Assembly (NCBI GenBank): GCA_036365455.1 | Contig: JAWQUS010000002.1 | Coordinates: 9,936,001-10,000,000 of the forward strand | From: Macrosoma leucophasiata | Lineage: Eukaryota > Arthropoda > Insecta > Lepidoptera > Hedylidae | Length of the DNA stretch: 64,000 bases | Direction: 5' to 3' | In this document: in pieces, positions 43,225 to 53,829 of the stretch | Numbering within the stretch: the stretch's first letter is position 1 | How the letters are laid out: each line of letters starts with the position of its first letter | Translations under genes and position numbers: made by a program | The notes under the pieces: model-generated | Seen by the model: only the letters and a program-made list of their open reading frames with translations | Told to the model about the DNA's origin: nothing | Databases searched by the model: none

Positions 43225-43610
43225 TTAGATTTTCTATAAAAAATAATAAATATATGTGGCTAATATGTAGTGCAGGGAATATTTGTTACTTTATTCTTTA
43301 TATTATTATCTTTCATTCAATGCTAAGAACGCAGCATAAATTATCTGTATGACGTCATTGAGGAAATCAGTAATTGCATTCATGCACTTTGTTACTTCAA
43401 ACATAGTTATTTTATATATTTAACTCGTAACATATTATATACAATTATGCAGCTTTATAACGTAACGTTTAACTGAATATAGGTAAAGGTACGTAACGTT
43501 TTTAACTATCTACTTACACTCAAGATGGAGAAAAAAAGAGTTAAACTTACTCTTTTGTACAACTTTTATTTATGTCAATTTTGCATATAAAATTAATCAA
43601 TCTATACTAT
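43225..43610. other. AT-rich stretch without recognised features
   Basis: Nothing recognised. Confidence 0.5.
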
Positions 43611-43660
43611 AATACTAGCGACCCGCCCCGGCTTCGCCCGCGCTGCTCTGCTCCTATTAG
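43603..43660 (-). mobile_element. Helitron-like 3' terminus
   Basis: On the minus strand, GAAGCCGGGGCGGGTCG is followed by CTAG (43,615-43,618) and T, an exact Helitron-type end. On the plus strand, immediately outside, TCTATACTATAATA resembles a Helitron 5' end, so two ends may abut. The interior boundary to the right is undefined. Confidence 0.65.
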
Positions 43661-43970
43661 TCAAAAACAATGTCCTTTAGATAAATCGTGCCAAAGGAGA
43701 TGTTGCGAGCTCGGCTCTGTTTCGTAAACTACCTCAAAAGATAAGTAAATTAAAGAATCCCAAAAAAATACATTTAATTTATTCAAGAATATATTTAAGT
43801 GTTACAAACAGATTTAATTCAAACGATTTTATCATTTTCAATCATGTTCAACATGGCGGCGATACAGCCTACGCTTGGGATAGTACCTATGCAGATAAAA
43901 CAAAACTAATGCTATCTGTATCTTACTAGTGCATCACATATTAACAAAAAAAAACATGTATCGAATCGAC

Positions 43971-44006
43971 AAATTTAAAGAAGTTCCGATGAATTTCTTT
44001 AAATTT
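43971..44006. other. 12-bp hairpin
   Basis: AAATTTAAAGAA (43,971-43,982) and TTCTTTAAATTT (43,995-44,006) pair perfectly around a 12-nt loop. Confidence 0.55.
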
Positions 44007-44755
44007 GAAATCGATTATTATCGATTATTAGTGGAATTTGTCAAAAATGACATTGCCCGCCATATCCGCCATGTTGGTTTTGAGTTGCAATTCTAACTGC
44101 AAATAATGTTTTGTAACTGTAAACAAAGCTAAATAAGTGAAAATATTCAGTAAAAAAACGTTTTTATATTGATTTTGCCTGTTAATGATATTATGTACAA
44201 TACATGGCCGGAGGTCCATACATTTTTGCAACATCTCCTTTATAAACTCTGTAACCTAGTAGTGGGAAGTGTAGCAGCAGGCTGGCAATTATAAAAACAT
44301 CGCAACCATTTGACAATGCTTTGGTTTCCTTATCGATTCTCTGAAAAACTTCACAATTACCGAGTCTTGACTTAATAATCAAGGTACGGCCCACACTTGT
44401 CCTCCATTAAATACCTAGTTCATAATATATTTAACCTAAATCGATACCAATGCAGAAATGCCTTGAACCATTGCCTGTTAGAGATAGCTGTAATGTACTC
44501 GTACATGCAGTTCCGATGATCTATCTCGCTCTAACGCTTTAATAATAGACAGAGATAACAATGTTAGATCCGCAATGAATATTTACTATAGATATCAACT
44601 ATCGTCCTATATCACTTGTTGTAGAAGTACACAAATGATACCTATCACATTATCATACATTAATACAACCGCTATGTATAGAATTTTGTATTTATGACTG
44701 GTACTACAAAATAATGTTGCCTTTTGCTTAAAGACTCTGAAAATGTATTCATAAC

Positions 44756-44840
44756 TTCACGCCTGTTTTCCGAAGAGCTAGGCAAGAGTGAATGCAAGCA
44801 TACTTGCTAATAATACCCATGATTCGCCGGTTACATTTTG
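44756..44840 (+). repeat. SINE body fragment
   Basis: TTCACGCCTGTTTTCCGAAG, AGAGTGAATGCAAGCAT and ATGATTCGCCGG resemble, in the same order, the 3' body of the SINE at 46.2 kb. Confidence 0.5.
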
Positions 44841-44871
44841 TCGCGAGCTGATCCGAGAAAATTACCAGACT

Positions 44872-45155
44872 CTTAGGGTGAGATACACAAACCGCACAAA
44901 GTGCGAGATTCACAGACCTCACTACGACTTTACTTTGAGCAAAGTATGCTTAGAACTGTCAGAAATGTATGGGTTTTGACAGTTTGAAGCGTACTTTGCT
45001 CGGAAGTAAAGTCGTAGTGCGGTCTGTGAATCTCGCCCTAAGACTTTACTTCCAGCAAAGTACGCTTAGAACTATCAAAACTCATACTGTACTGACAGTT
45101 CTAAGCATACTTTGCTGAAAGTAAAGTCGTAGTGCGGTCTGTGAATCTCACTATT
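44872..45155. mobile_element. MITE nested in a MITE of the same family
   Basis: An outer copy begins TTAGGGTGAGATACACAAACC at 44,872. It is cut at about 44,900 by a complete inner copy (CGAGATTCACAGACC... to GTGAATCTCGCCCTAA, about 44,903-45,041). It resumes with GACTTTACTTCCAGCAAAG and ends GTGCGGTCTGTGAATCTCAC. Both copies belong to the foldback family at 30,978-31,124. Confidence 0.8.
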
Positions 45156-45159
45156 ATAT

Positions 45160-45575
45160 TTATTTTTATCTTAAACAGCCAGCAACTCTTATTTGCGGCT
45201 GATTTAATTTGGCTCCCGTATATCATAATAATGAGAAAAAAAATGCTTTTAATTGATATATAAATACCTAATACATTTATGTTAAAAGTTATCGGGGCGG
45301 AATGAAAATAGGTAGGGGCGGCCAAGAGCGCAACGGCAGCCGTGATTTTTTAGAGTCTTTATGCATATATCAACTATCGTCCTATATCGAACGATATTTT
45401 ATTGAAAAAACAAGTTAAAAAAAATCTGTCCCAAAAATAAATAAAAAAAATACTTGCGGCCAAATTTTGATCGGCAATCTAGTGGATATATTCTCTAAGT
45501 TATAAATATGCATAAAAATTAGGTTTGCAGTATATCTGGATGAACGAAATGATTCTGCAGTGGGATCAAAATATT
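45160..45575. mobile_element. Half of the ~90-bp-TIR foldback element
   Basis: The right part matches the 29.4-kb foldback element: GCAATCTAGTGGATATATTC, TTAGGTTTGCAGTATATCTGG and ATGAACGAAATGATTC. The core (GTTATCGGGGCGGAATG, ACAGCCAGCAACTCTTATTTG) is in the inverse orientation relative to that copy. The left arm is missing where the MITE cluster begins. Confidence 0.75.
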
Positions 45576-45579
45576 AGAG

Positions 45580-46215
45580 TGACACTGGGACACTTGTAAA
45601 AAAAATGTAAAATCTCTACAGTACTATTTTTATCTTAAAATAACCCAAATATCTTATGTTATAACATATAATCATTTTAACGGTGCAAGATAGCGCCCGA
45701 CTGGTAAACCATGAATGAATCTTAGGAATGAATCTAAAGCCCTCACGCTTCTCTACAAGAGCTCTATCATCAGAGGATATTAAGAATATTTTATATTTAT
45801 GTGATAACCAGTGTCTTGGCATGGTTGGATATACTTTACCTGCCAACAATATTAAAATATGGGATGCATTACACCATATCTATAATTTTCTATTGAGATT
45901 TTCATATAAAAATTTACGACCACGCCAATGTATTTTCAGAAAATATTCAATATTCAAGGTGTCTACTACCAGTTTCAGTTGCAGTTCAGTGTTCTCTATG
46001 TTAATATTAATATTATGTAAGTGTAATTCTATTTTGGAGGCGGTAATTCTTGGAAATCAGTCGTAAACAACTTGATGAGATATAGAATCCTTCCATGTGC
46101 GACAATAACAATAATTAAACCAAAATTAAACGATTATTTTTAGGATTGCCTGTGAAGATTATCGTGTCTTTTAATTAAAACAATAGCTGTGATAAAGAAA
46201 CGGAACTTCACGTTT
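45580..46215. other. Stretch with an unrecognised 112-codon frame
   Basis: A plus-strand frame (45,728-46,066) starts MNLKPSRFSTRALSSEDIK and contains two cysteine-rich stretches. A minus-strand frame overlaps it. It matches nothing known, has no clear start context and is AT-rich. It might be a worn transposon protein but is not called. Confidence 0.35.
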
Positions 46216-46221
46216 GTGTTT

Positions 46222-46498
46222 CCCGAAGGGTAGGCAGAGGTAAATGCATGCATTCAAAACACCTACGATTCGCCGGGTACGTTCATGACTCATATGTAAC
46301 AGGTGGCGAGGCGAGCCTATTGAAATCTCCGGGCACATTTCTTCTAGGTACTAGGAAACTTCCAGATAATGGAAAATTCCTAATAGAACCAGAGATCAAG
46401 GATTTTATACCGTTATTTCTGATAGTCCCCGACCCGGGAATCGAACCCAAGACCCTAGCGTAGTAGTAGTGGCCTGCTACCACTAGGCTACTGAGGCA
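46222..46498 (-). mobile_element. tRNA-derived SINE
   Basis: On the minus strand the head begins CTGCCTCAGTAGCCTAGTGG (box A) and has GGGTTCGATTCCCGGG (box B, about 46,435) in a good T arm. The body runs through TCTATTAGGAATTTTCC, AAATGTGCCCGGAG and GGCGAATCGTAGG to TGCCTACCCTTCGGGAAAC. Length is about 275 bp. The short frames here are by-products. Confidence 0.85.
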
Positions 46499-46499
46499 G

Positions 46500-47180
46500 T
46501 TAATATCAGTTTAACTAGGTTTCTTGGTATATAACAGCAATTTCCAATTACAGCCTCATCTCTCTGTACTTACAAATAGCCTACAGCCACTGCAAGCCGT
46601 TTATTAAAGTACTTTTTATTACGCCAACTAAATTGTCCTCCAGATAAACTTGTTACAGTTTCACATGTAACACAATACGCAACAAGTACATACGACTTTA
46701 TTGCACGTTTCATTAATCACGCTACAAAGAACGGCGGACATTTAATACGTGATCGCTACTTTACATGCTACACGCATTTGATTATTTTATACTCAGAAAT
46801 AAACCAACAATTGAAATGGGAGCTGTTTCTTAAATACACATTTTCTTTTATTTGGAAATGTTGGTGAACTTCGTTTCGAATAATTCCTAGTCATTGCCTT
46901 GAGAGTCTGACCATAAAATACTACTTACACTAGAATAAGCCTTTTCTGACCTCTTCCCTCCTTCCCCACCTCTGAAAGTATTAGGTACGTCACAAAAAAT
47001 AAGACTTGACAATTTTTTTTACTTATGAGTAGTCTAATGAAATATTCGTTTAAAATATTTTAATGAACTGCGAACGTCACGTTGCCGTGGACGTCACGTC
47101 CCCCACTGTCACATTTTGTCACGCTCAGCGAGAACCCTCCCGCCCCCCTTGAATGCAAACGTATTTTATGGATGGCCCTT
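46500..47180. other. Stretch with a GC-rich TGACGTCAC-type patch
   Basis: Mostly AT-rich. Bases 47,075-47,155 are GC-richer and contain GAACGTCACG and GGACGTCACGTCC (CRE-like), plus CCCTCCCGCCCCCC. Probably repeat-derived. Confidence 0.4.
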
Positions 47181-47189
47181 TAAGGGTGA

Positions 47190-47450
47190 AATTTTCATAA
47201 ATCTTTTCCTATCGAATGTCTACATCTTAGCAACGAAGAGAGAGGTTCCATCTACACAGACTGGGCGGATGGCAGTGCTCAACGGTATGGTTATCGCGCT
47301 CGTTTCTGTCTAGAACGTGTAAATTGTGGAATGAACTTCCCTCTGAGGTGCGTGCTACAATATGGGGTTCTTCTAAATGGCGTCGCGTCCCTCGGCTTAC
47401 AGCGTTGTGGGGATAGACATAAGACATGATTAGGGGCGGTGCAACTTTTT
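47190..47450 (+). pseudogene. CR1/Jockey-like LINE C-terminal fragment
   Basis: The plus strand, in one frame from about 47,250, gives LHRLGGWQCSTVWLSRSFL, RTCKLWNELPSEV, then a WGSSKWRRV stretch and a stop at 47,414-47,416. This matches the end of the LINE at 34.7-35.4 kb (RTCKLWNELP motif). It is 5'-truncated. Confidence 0.8.
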
Positions 47451-47743
47451 CTCTTGTCATCAGTTGGTAATAAGCATTGAACTCGACCTCAAGATTCGAT
47501 CAATAATGTACGTACGTGTAATGTAATTGAACGAAATTTCTTAGTAAAACGGTAGTCGTAGTCAGTGGCGTAACACCGACCATCTGGTCATCCAGTTGGG
47601 GGTGACACCCACTCTTAAATAACCCAAATTTGAGATGTTTAGACGTGAAAGCGCACGAACACGAAAAATAAGATACAAAAGAATGGGAAGTATTTTTTTT
47701 TTTGCTCATCTGCCCCGGGTGCCACCCATGCTAGCTACGCCAC

Positions 47744-47780
47744 TGGTCGTAGTGTGGTCTATGAATCTCACCCTTAGCTC
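47744..47780. repeat. Foldback MITE end stub
   Basis: GTCGTAGTGTGGTCTATGAA with TCTCACCCTTAG is one terminus of the GAGATTCACAGACCGC MITE. Confidence 0.65.
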
Positions 47781-47789
47781 TTTTCTTCT

Positions 47790-48580
47790 GTCCCTCCGTG
47801 AGTTGTTGCGGTCTTACTTCTTGGGACAGAAGATGGTTTATATCCTTTTTCAGAATGCAATCGTTTACTATGATTAAACAATTTATTTATTTAATTAATC
47901 TTTATTGCCACAAAATAATAGCGCTCTCTACCAGTCAACCATTGGTAGTGAAGAGAAAAATCGTAGGCGGTGGTAGATTAAACAACAAAAAAGTAATTAA
48001 CACAAAAAAAAGCAACTTAATACACTAAAAATTATCCATACATATTAATAGAATAAAATATTATATACATTATAATAAACATGTAAATTGTGTAACAATG
48101 TACCAGATAATGTAATAATTTACCATACATTTAATATGTATGGTAGATTATTTAACTAAAAACCGACTCTACAAAAAACGCAGTTAAGTGAGGATACATA
48201 ACAATCTTAATGTTTCACTCTCAACAAGATTCATCATCACAATTAGTGCTATTATTCAATTATAAAATGTAATAAACAAAAGTACCGGCTTCAATTACTA
48301 AAATGAGGTACTTAAATAAAAATTAAATTGTTATACTTATAGAGAATTGTCTTTCTTATGTAATGTCTGTTCAAAACTAGTCACATATAATACAAGTCAA
48401 TGAAATAATGAAAACGAGATATTTTCTTTTATAAACTACGCAACGAAAAACATTGAAAAGTTATGATAACTGCCCACCGTTAGAAGATATTGTATAAAAA
48501 ATAACATAAGTAATGCATCTTGTTTCTAACTAAGAAATCAATTTCATTGTTACTGTTCAATCTGAAATAATGAAACAAAC
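47790..48580. other. AT-rich stretch with one hairpin
   Basis: AT-rich. At about 48,112-48,151, TAATAATTTACCATACAT pairs with ATGTATGGTAGATTATTTA (two mismatches) around a 5-nt loop. Nothing else is recognised. Confidence 0.5.
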
Positions 48581-48584
48581 TTTT

Positions 48585-49065
48585 TTTAATACAACGAGGG
48601 TGACAAACACGCATCTAGCTCACGTGGATTTAAAGTGACGACTGCAGCCTACAGACAAAAGCCGGAGCTTTTGTATATTTTTTTTATGTTATCGAAGTGG
48701 TAAACAAGCATGCAGTTCTTAATGTTAAGTAATGACTGCAGACTATAGACACCCACACAAAGACCAAGGTCAAAATGCAGATGCGTTACCACACCTGAGG
48801 CCTAAGGTGTTATGCCTCTGTGCCGGCAATTACAGGGCCTCACATTACCACCTGACCGGAACATGATAGTGCTGAACACTACCATTTAGCGGCAAGTATA
48901 TCAGGTAATGCGGTGGTGCCTACGCCCGCGAGCTCCGTCACTGGAGCTCTACCACTTTTGGGCCAAAATGCAGATGCGTTGCGACCCCTGAGACCTAGGT
49001 TGTTGTCTCTGTGATGGTTATTATGGAACCGTACTAATGTTGCTGAACACTAGCATTGTCTAAAA
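48585..49065 (-). repeat. Rep-A nested inside an older Rep-A
   Basis: The older copy is seen as 48,585-48,668 (through GACTGCAGCCTACAGACAAAAGCC) and 48,956-49,065 (from GGCCAAAATGCAGATGCG), adjacent parts of the family. The younger copy (about 48,673-48,954) is nearly complete, in the same reverse orientation, with hairpin GAGCTCC-GTCACT-GGAGCTC at its tip. CTTTTG occurs at both junctions and fits a 6-bp target duplication. Confidence 0.85.
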
Positions 49066-49284
49066 ATATTGTTAAGAGAACCCAAATGTTGTGGTCGATA
49101 ATGTCCTTTAATTACATTAAGCCCGCCGTATGTGCCTTTTACTTGTGTGCATATAAATAAAATAATGTATCAATTTATTTATATAAAAGTAAACAAAAAA
49201 CTTCAATTTCTGAGTTTCTTTTGCAAAATATAGAGCTAGAAAATTTGAATTGTATCTAATTATTACGTCATGAAATACACACTA

Positions 49285-49431
49285 ACCCCCTTATTCATAA
49301 GCGTACATAAGATACGTTTTAGCTATAGAATGCTTTATCTTTGTCGGTTGCATTGTCAAATGTGCAGGATAGAAAAAGACAAAGGAGAGATTAGCAACAC
49401 TTTAGCTAAAATACGTTTATGAATAAGGGGG
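49285..49431. mobile_element. MITE with ACCCCCTTATTCATAA ends, TA target
   Basis: ACCCCCTTATTCATAAGCGT at the left is mirrored by ACGTTTATGAATAAGGGGGT at the right. TTTTAGCTA/TAGCTAAA extends the pairing. TA flanks both sides, the Tc1/mariner-type target. Length is 147 bp, non-coding. Confidence 0.85.
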
Positions 49432-49697
49432 TAAATGTTTTTCTTTTTTAATTTGTACTCTATTAACATTTTATAGAACTGTGTTACTTAATAACATAAT
49501 TTAAGAGGTAAACCGGAATATAATCATTTATAAGAGATTTTACAAAATATTGACACAGCGTAGTTACCTACGCTAAATGCAAAACTTATACTTTTAGATA
49601 TAATTTAATGTTTCTCTGTAAGTAAATTAGATGTAATTCTTTTGAGAAATAAACTCTTTAAACTGGTAGCGTAGTTACTTTCCAATGTGTACATAAT

Positions 49698-49990
49698 TTT
49701 AGCTCCAGTCACGGAGCTCGCGGGCGTAGGCACCACCGCATTACCTAATATATAATACTTGCCGCTAAATGGTAGTGTTCAGCACTATCGTGTTTTGGTC
49801 AGGTGTTAATGTACGGCGATGTAATTTCCCGCACAGAGGCATAACACCTAGCAGATGCAGATGCGTTACCAGGAGTGGTAACGCATCTGCATTTTGACCT
49901 TGGTCTTTGTATGGATGTCTATATGCTGCAGTCATCTCTTAACATCATTGCAAACTGCATGCTTGTTTGCCACTTACATTACATAAAAAA
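49698..49990 (+). repeat. Rep-A copy with internal snap-back hairpin
   Basis: Begins AGCTCCAGTCACGGAGCTCG, carries the usual blocks and ends CATTACATAAAAAAAC. In its middle, GCAGATGCGTTACC (49,857-49,870) and its exact reverse complement (49,877-49,890) flank AGGAGT. Only the right arm belongs to the family sequence. Confidence 0.85.
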
Positions 49991-49999
49991 ACATACATC

Positions 50000-50197
50000 T
50001 TCTTAATAATATATATAATTTACGTGTCACAGTGTTTGTCCGCGATGGACTCCTAAACTGATTTTAATCAAACTTTGCAACCGTGTGCAGCTTGATCCAA
50101 CTTGAAAGATTGGATAGCTTACATCTGAATTAATAGTCGCAATATTGTGTTAGTAGGTACCTAAATTGCATTCGTGCGAAGCCGGGGCGGGCCGCTT
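50000..50197 (+). mobile_element. Helitron-like element, worn 3' end
   Basis: The GTCACAGTGTTTGTCCGCG start, GTGTGCAGCTTGATCCAAC block and closing CGAAGCCGGGGCGGGCCGC-TTGT follow a known lepidopteran Helitron-like family. CTAG has mutated to CTTG. The 5' TC end is not clear. Confidence 0.6.
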
Positions 50198-50199
50198 GT

Positions 50200-51425
50200 T
50201 ATATTATAATACTGACAAACAACATCAGCGGAATAATTTATTTAAACGGATTACATCATATTGTCGTAGTTAGGTACATGCGATGATCTGATTGATTCAC
50301 ACAATGAAGTTATGAGAAAATATATTGAAATCTACAAACTATAACATTGTTTTAGATGGAAACCCTCAGATATTTTTGGTAAACACCACGTAAACACTAT
50401 GCATTAAAAACATATATACCTAACTTAACACCGATTTATGTGATATATCAAAGTTAGTACAAAAAATGGAGCTAAAGGTGTAACGGTTTTAACTGCTAAT
50501 AAGTAGGTAGATACAGCCTACATTTAAGTATCAGGAAAATAGGTATGTTTTATTTATATTCTATTTCTTACGTTGTTATTTTCGCAACAAAAAAAAACAT
50601 TCCGATTTCTTGTTGCCGCAAATTCGCCATAAAACTATAGGTATTTCTGGTTTAAGTATAACTAAGCATTGAAATTGTCATAATATCAATAACATTTAAA
50701 CTGTAATATATTCTTGGAGCACACCATAAGTAATGTACTGCGAATATTTATATGATAACTTTGAACTATTTATTATCAATTGTGACGAACGTGAACAGCC
50801 AGAAACAACGAGTGGACATTAAATAATCCACTTGTCAAAAAGAAGTAAAAAATGCGTCTTGAAATTAATATCTCGATAATGCGAGCGATCTTCGGCACCT
50901 GATCAGATGAGCAAATAATAAACCTGAAGTCGCATTGTCTTGGCGTCTTCTAGTCTAAATAACTTTGGCCGGGCGTTATCAGAGCAAAGCCAAATGTTTT
51001 ATGCCAACAGCATCTGGCAACAACCCTTTGTTGCATCAAATGTATAACGGGCAAGGGCAGGTCGCCTGTGTCGAAATACCACACAATCCACCGTCCGAAT
51101 ACGTTATGAATCCAATACGTAATATCAAGATCAAGATTAAAAGTCATTCCAAAAGAAAATGTTAATTATAGGACAGTACAGGCATATTTAATATGGCTTC
51201 CTGAAAGGCAGAGTGCTAAGTTAAGATACAATAAAAAATTGCTGTAAAGGTACAACAATCGGCATGAATTGTAAATTTGTAAGAATGCTTAGTTTCGCAG
51301 CATTTGTAAAACCTCGGGAGCATAAGCATCAAAGCGTTAACTAACCTATTTACCTAGGTATAAGATATAATGTGTGCAACAAAAAACGTGTGTACATGAA
51401 GGTACCTTCACTCTGTAGTGTTAAA
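50200..51425. other. Stretch with overlapping small frames
   Basis: Mostly AT-rich. At 50,965-51,165 the plus strand reads MAGRYQSKAKCFMPTASGNN onward for 66 residues, with an EIPHNPPSEYVMNPIR part, while the minus strand has a frame of equal length. The plus-strand peptide has a protein-like composition but is not recognised and lacks splice context. Confidence 0.35.
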
Positions 51426-51432
51426 AAATATA

Positions 51433-51682
51433 TACAGTATCCAACAAGAAATAATGCTCATCGACCTCAGTAAGAGACGTCGACTAATTTCGGATCTGTA
51501 GAGCGTTATCTCATTCGCATCTTACCTATTTGACGTTTGTCGACCATTTTCATCAAGTTTTGACCAATACCGGACTACGGATGCTTACGTAGGCAGTGTG
51601 CAACCGAGATACTACAAAGCCGAAACTAGCCGATTGTCACTTTCATAGGCTCGATGTGCATTATTTCTTGATGAACACTGTA
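51433..51682. mobile_element. Foldback MITE of the TACAGTG family, long form
   Basis: TACAGTATCCAACAAGAAAT at the left is mirrored by ATTTCTTGATGAACACTGTA at the right. CGGATCTGTAGAGCG and GCCGAAACTAGCCGATTG blocks are shared with the other copies. No protein. Confidence 0.8.
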
Positions 51683-51962
51683 ATTGTATCTACGATTGAA
51701 TTGAACATCTTGTCATTTTACCTAATGTCAGAAGTTAAACGAATGTTTGATATGAACTTGGACTGGATTAAATTCGATAAAGTGGCCGAGTTATTATTGC
51801 AGTATGATATCTACTCGTAAATCTCATTCAAAGATAGTAAAGTTACGGTCAAAATATTAGAGTGCTTTCACTCTAATGTTTTGGCAAAATGCACAAGATA
51901 ATACAATTAATTTTTTGATTGAAACTTGTGACCAACCACTGCCAATCCTTCATCTTAAATGT

Positions 51963-52060
51963 ATGTATGTATCTTCACGCCAAACTCCTCACGGAGCAGG
52001 CAAAGAATGTAGAGCGCCAGATATCCCGGTCCTGACACACCTCCCGTGCTTCTACATTCA
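51963..52060 (+). repeat. Repeat fragment related to 25,581-25,660
   Basis: ATGTATCTTCACGCCAAAC, GTAGAGCGCCAGATATCCCG and GTCCTGACAC match the 25.6-kb copy but continue into TTCTACATTCATCATTATC with no snap-back arm. Confidence 0.65.
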
Positions 52061-52964
52061 TCATTATCTTCGGAATCGGATTCCTAAGACTTTTGACTCC
52101 ACTCTTGGACAGTACTCGACCAGGTCAGTCTTAGTCTTCTTAGACCTCTGCAACCATCCACATTTGCATTGTATATCTGTTTAGTCATTCGCTTATTCGA
52201 CATTCTTTCTATATGCCCGAACCATCGGAGCAACTATCTTAAAATACCCAAATATTCTAGTCTAAAGCATCATACAAGATAACCGCAGTACCCGTCAATT
52301 CTTGAGTTTGTTAACTGAGCTGATCAAAGGAAATGGTCAACTTTGCTCTTTGTCAGAGTAGAAAATGTAAATTCGTTTGGAGCTTTCAACGCACGTGTAA
52401 TTTCACGGCATGATTACATGAATCAGATATTTTGTTTAACATGCAAAAGTACGAAACATTCTAAAATCGTGCACTTTATATGCACAGCGGTTGTCATTCC
52501 TCTTACTTTGGCGAGGGTTCCACGTAAAATGCTGTAAAAGTGGTACAGGTCAGCACGACTGAAATTAGTGTGCAATTTTGTTTTCTTAATACTACTTAAA
52601 TTCAACTGACTAATATCAACGCAATATTATATATGGTAATGTAGATTCTACCACACCATGTATAAAAAATTCGATTGATGAAAACAGTGGTAAACCTAAA
52701 AAAGATAAAAGACTCCATCGAAAAACACCATAATCAAGCTGAAAGACGCTGCAGTTACAAAAAACTGTGCCACTACAGCAATTTTCAGCGACGAAACCTT
52801 GGATGCTGGTAAAGTTAACATCTTAACAAGAGCGTATTAAAGCTTGGGTTAGCCGCGGCTCTCGCAACAAAAAGGTCTCAAGTTCAAGGACATCCGGGAC
52901 CTAGAAGCAACAGCTGGATCGATAGAGCTCGGAGGGGAACTCTCCACATCGCCATGGCGACCTG

Positions 52965-53165
52965 CAACCATGACCTGAACTGCAGGCGCGGAGGGGGCGG
53001 CGGGCGGGGCGGGGAGTTGCATCGAGCGGCCGGGCTGCACCGAGCAGTTATTTCGGTGCAGCTGCTTCACCGCAGTCGCTCGTCGCGTTTCTTACTGTAC
53101 GCGCGCCTTTCAAACTTGCATCTAACTACGCCCCCGCTCGCTCTGCCAATACACCACATCGCATC
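52965..53165. promoter_or_regulatory. CpG-rich segment with GC boxes and a 9-bp hairpin
   Basis: A GC-rich island contains GGGGGCGGCGGGCGGGGCGG (53,000s, Sp1/KLF-like) and the hairpin CTGCACCGA-GCAGTTATT-TCGGTGCAG (53,035-53,061), followed by CCGCAGTCGCTCGTCGCG. The frames on both strands are short and proline- or arginine-rich and match nothing known. It is best read as promoter or 5' UTR DNA. Confidence 0.4.
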
Positions 53166-53734
53166 GTATCGTGTGCAGAATCATTGTATATTGTTAATCA
53201 AATAAAACCCAGTGTCGTTTCTCGCGTCGGCCGCCTCACCTGTTGCATCGCGAGGTGAAACCGCGTGGAAAACTCTTTTCTCGGTAGCGGACGCGTCTAC
53301 TTTCACCGTTCACATTCCGTGCCTAAGGAGCTATTGCACTAAACCAGTCTTCGCAATCTATGTTTCGTACCAAATACTACGTTTTAACCGTGTCGGCGAT
53401 TAAGAAAGAGTTACGTGGGATGATTGTGTGAGGTAAAAAGGGAAAAACCTACGGATGCGCACCGAGCGACTACGGAGAAACGTAGATCCTACCGGAAACC
53501 TAGATTCGCTTCGGCCCCTCCGCCTGTCGGTATGATAACAACCTTTCAACCTTATCTGATTAATATGAATAGCATGTACATGCATACGATGTATATAATG
53601 AAAACGCATACCTAAGTATTGCGTTTTATAGTTGCATTATATCCGCGAAGGTTGGAAGTGTTGCGTATTTGTTTTTCGTAATAATTTAAAATGCGAAGAC
53701 ACAAAATAGGTTTGCTGCAGCTGGCGAGTGGCCA

Positions 53735-53825
53735 GGGATGCATCAGCGAAGGTCAGTGGTGGGCGCGAACGGGCGGAGGCCGAGGGGAAGCGGCGGGGAG
53801 TGGAAGGGGGGAATGTAATAACTCA
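53735..53825. promoter_or_regulatory. GC-rich patch
   Basis: GGGCGCGAACGGGCGGAGGC and a following purine-rich, G-rich run stand out in AT-rich DNA. They lie in the repeat-poor domain between 52.8 and 58.4 kb. Confidence 0.3.
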
Positions 53826-53829
53826 TGAG

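Noticed and set aside
43693..44241. 14-bp inverted repeat AAAGGAGATGTTGC / GCAACATCTCCTTT as MITE ends
   Set aside because: The arms are 535 bp apart, adjoining bases do not pair and no target duplication is visible; too weak alone.
45728..46066. 112-codon plus-strand frame as a host gene
   Set aside because: A minus-strand frame of similar length overlaps it, there is no recognisable domain, and the flanks are transposons.
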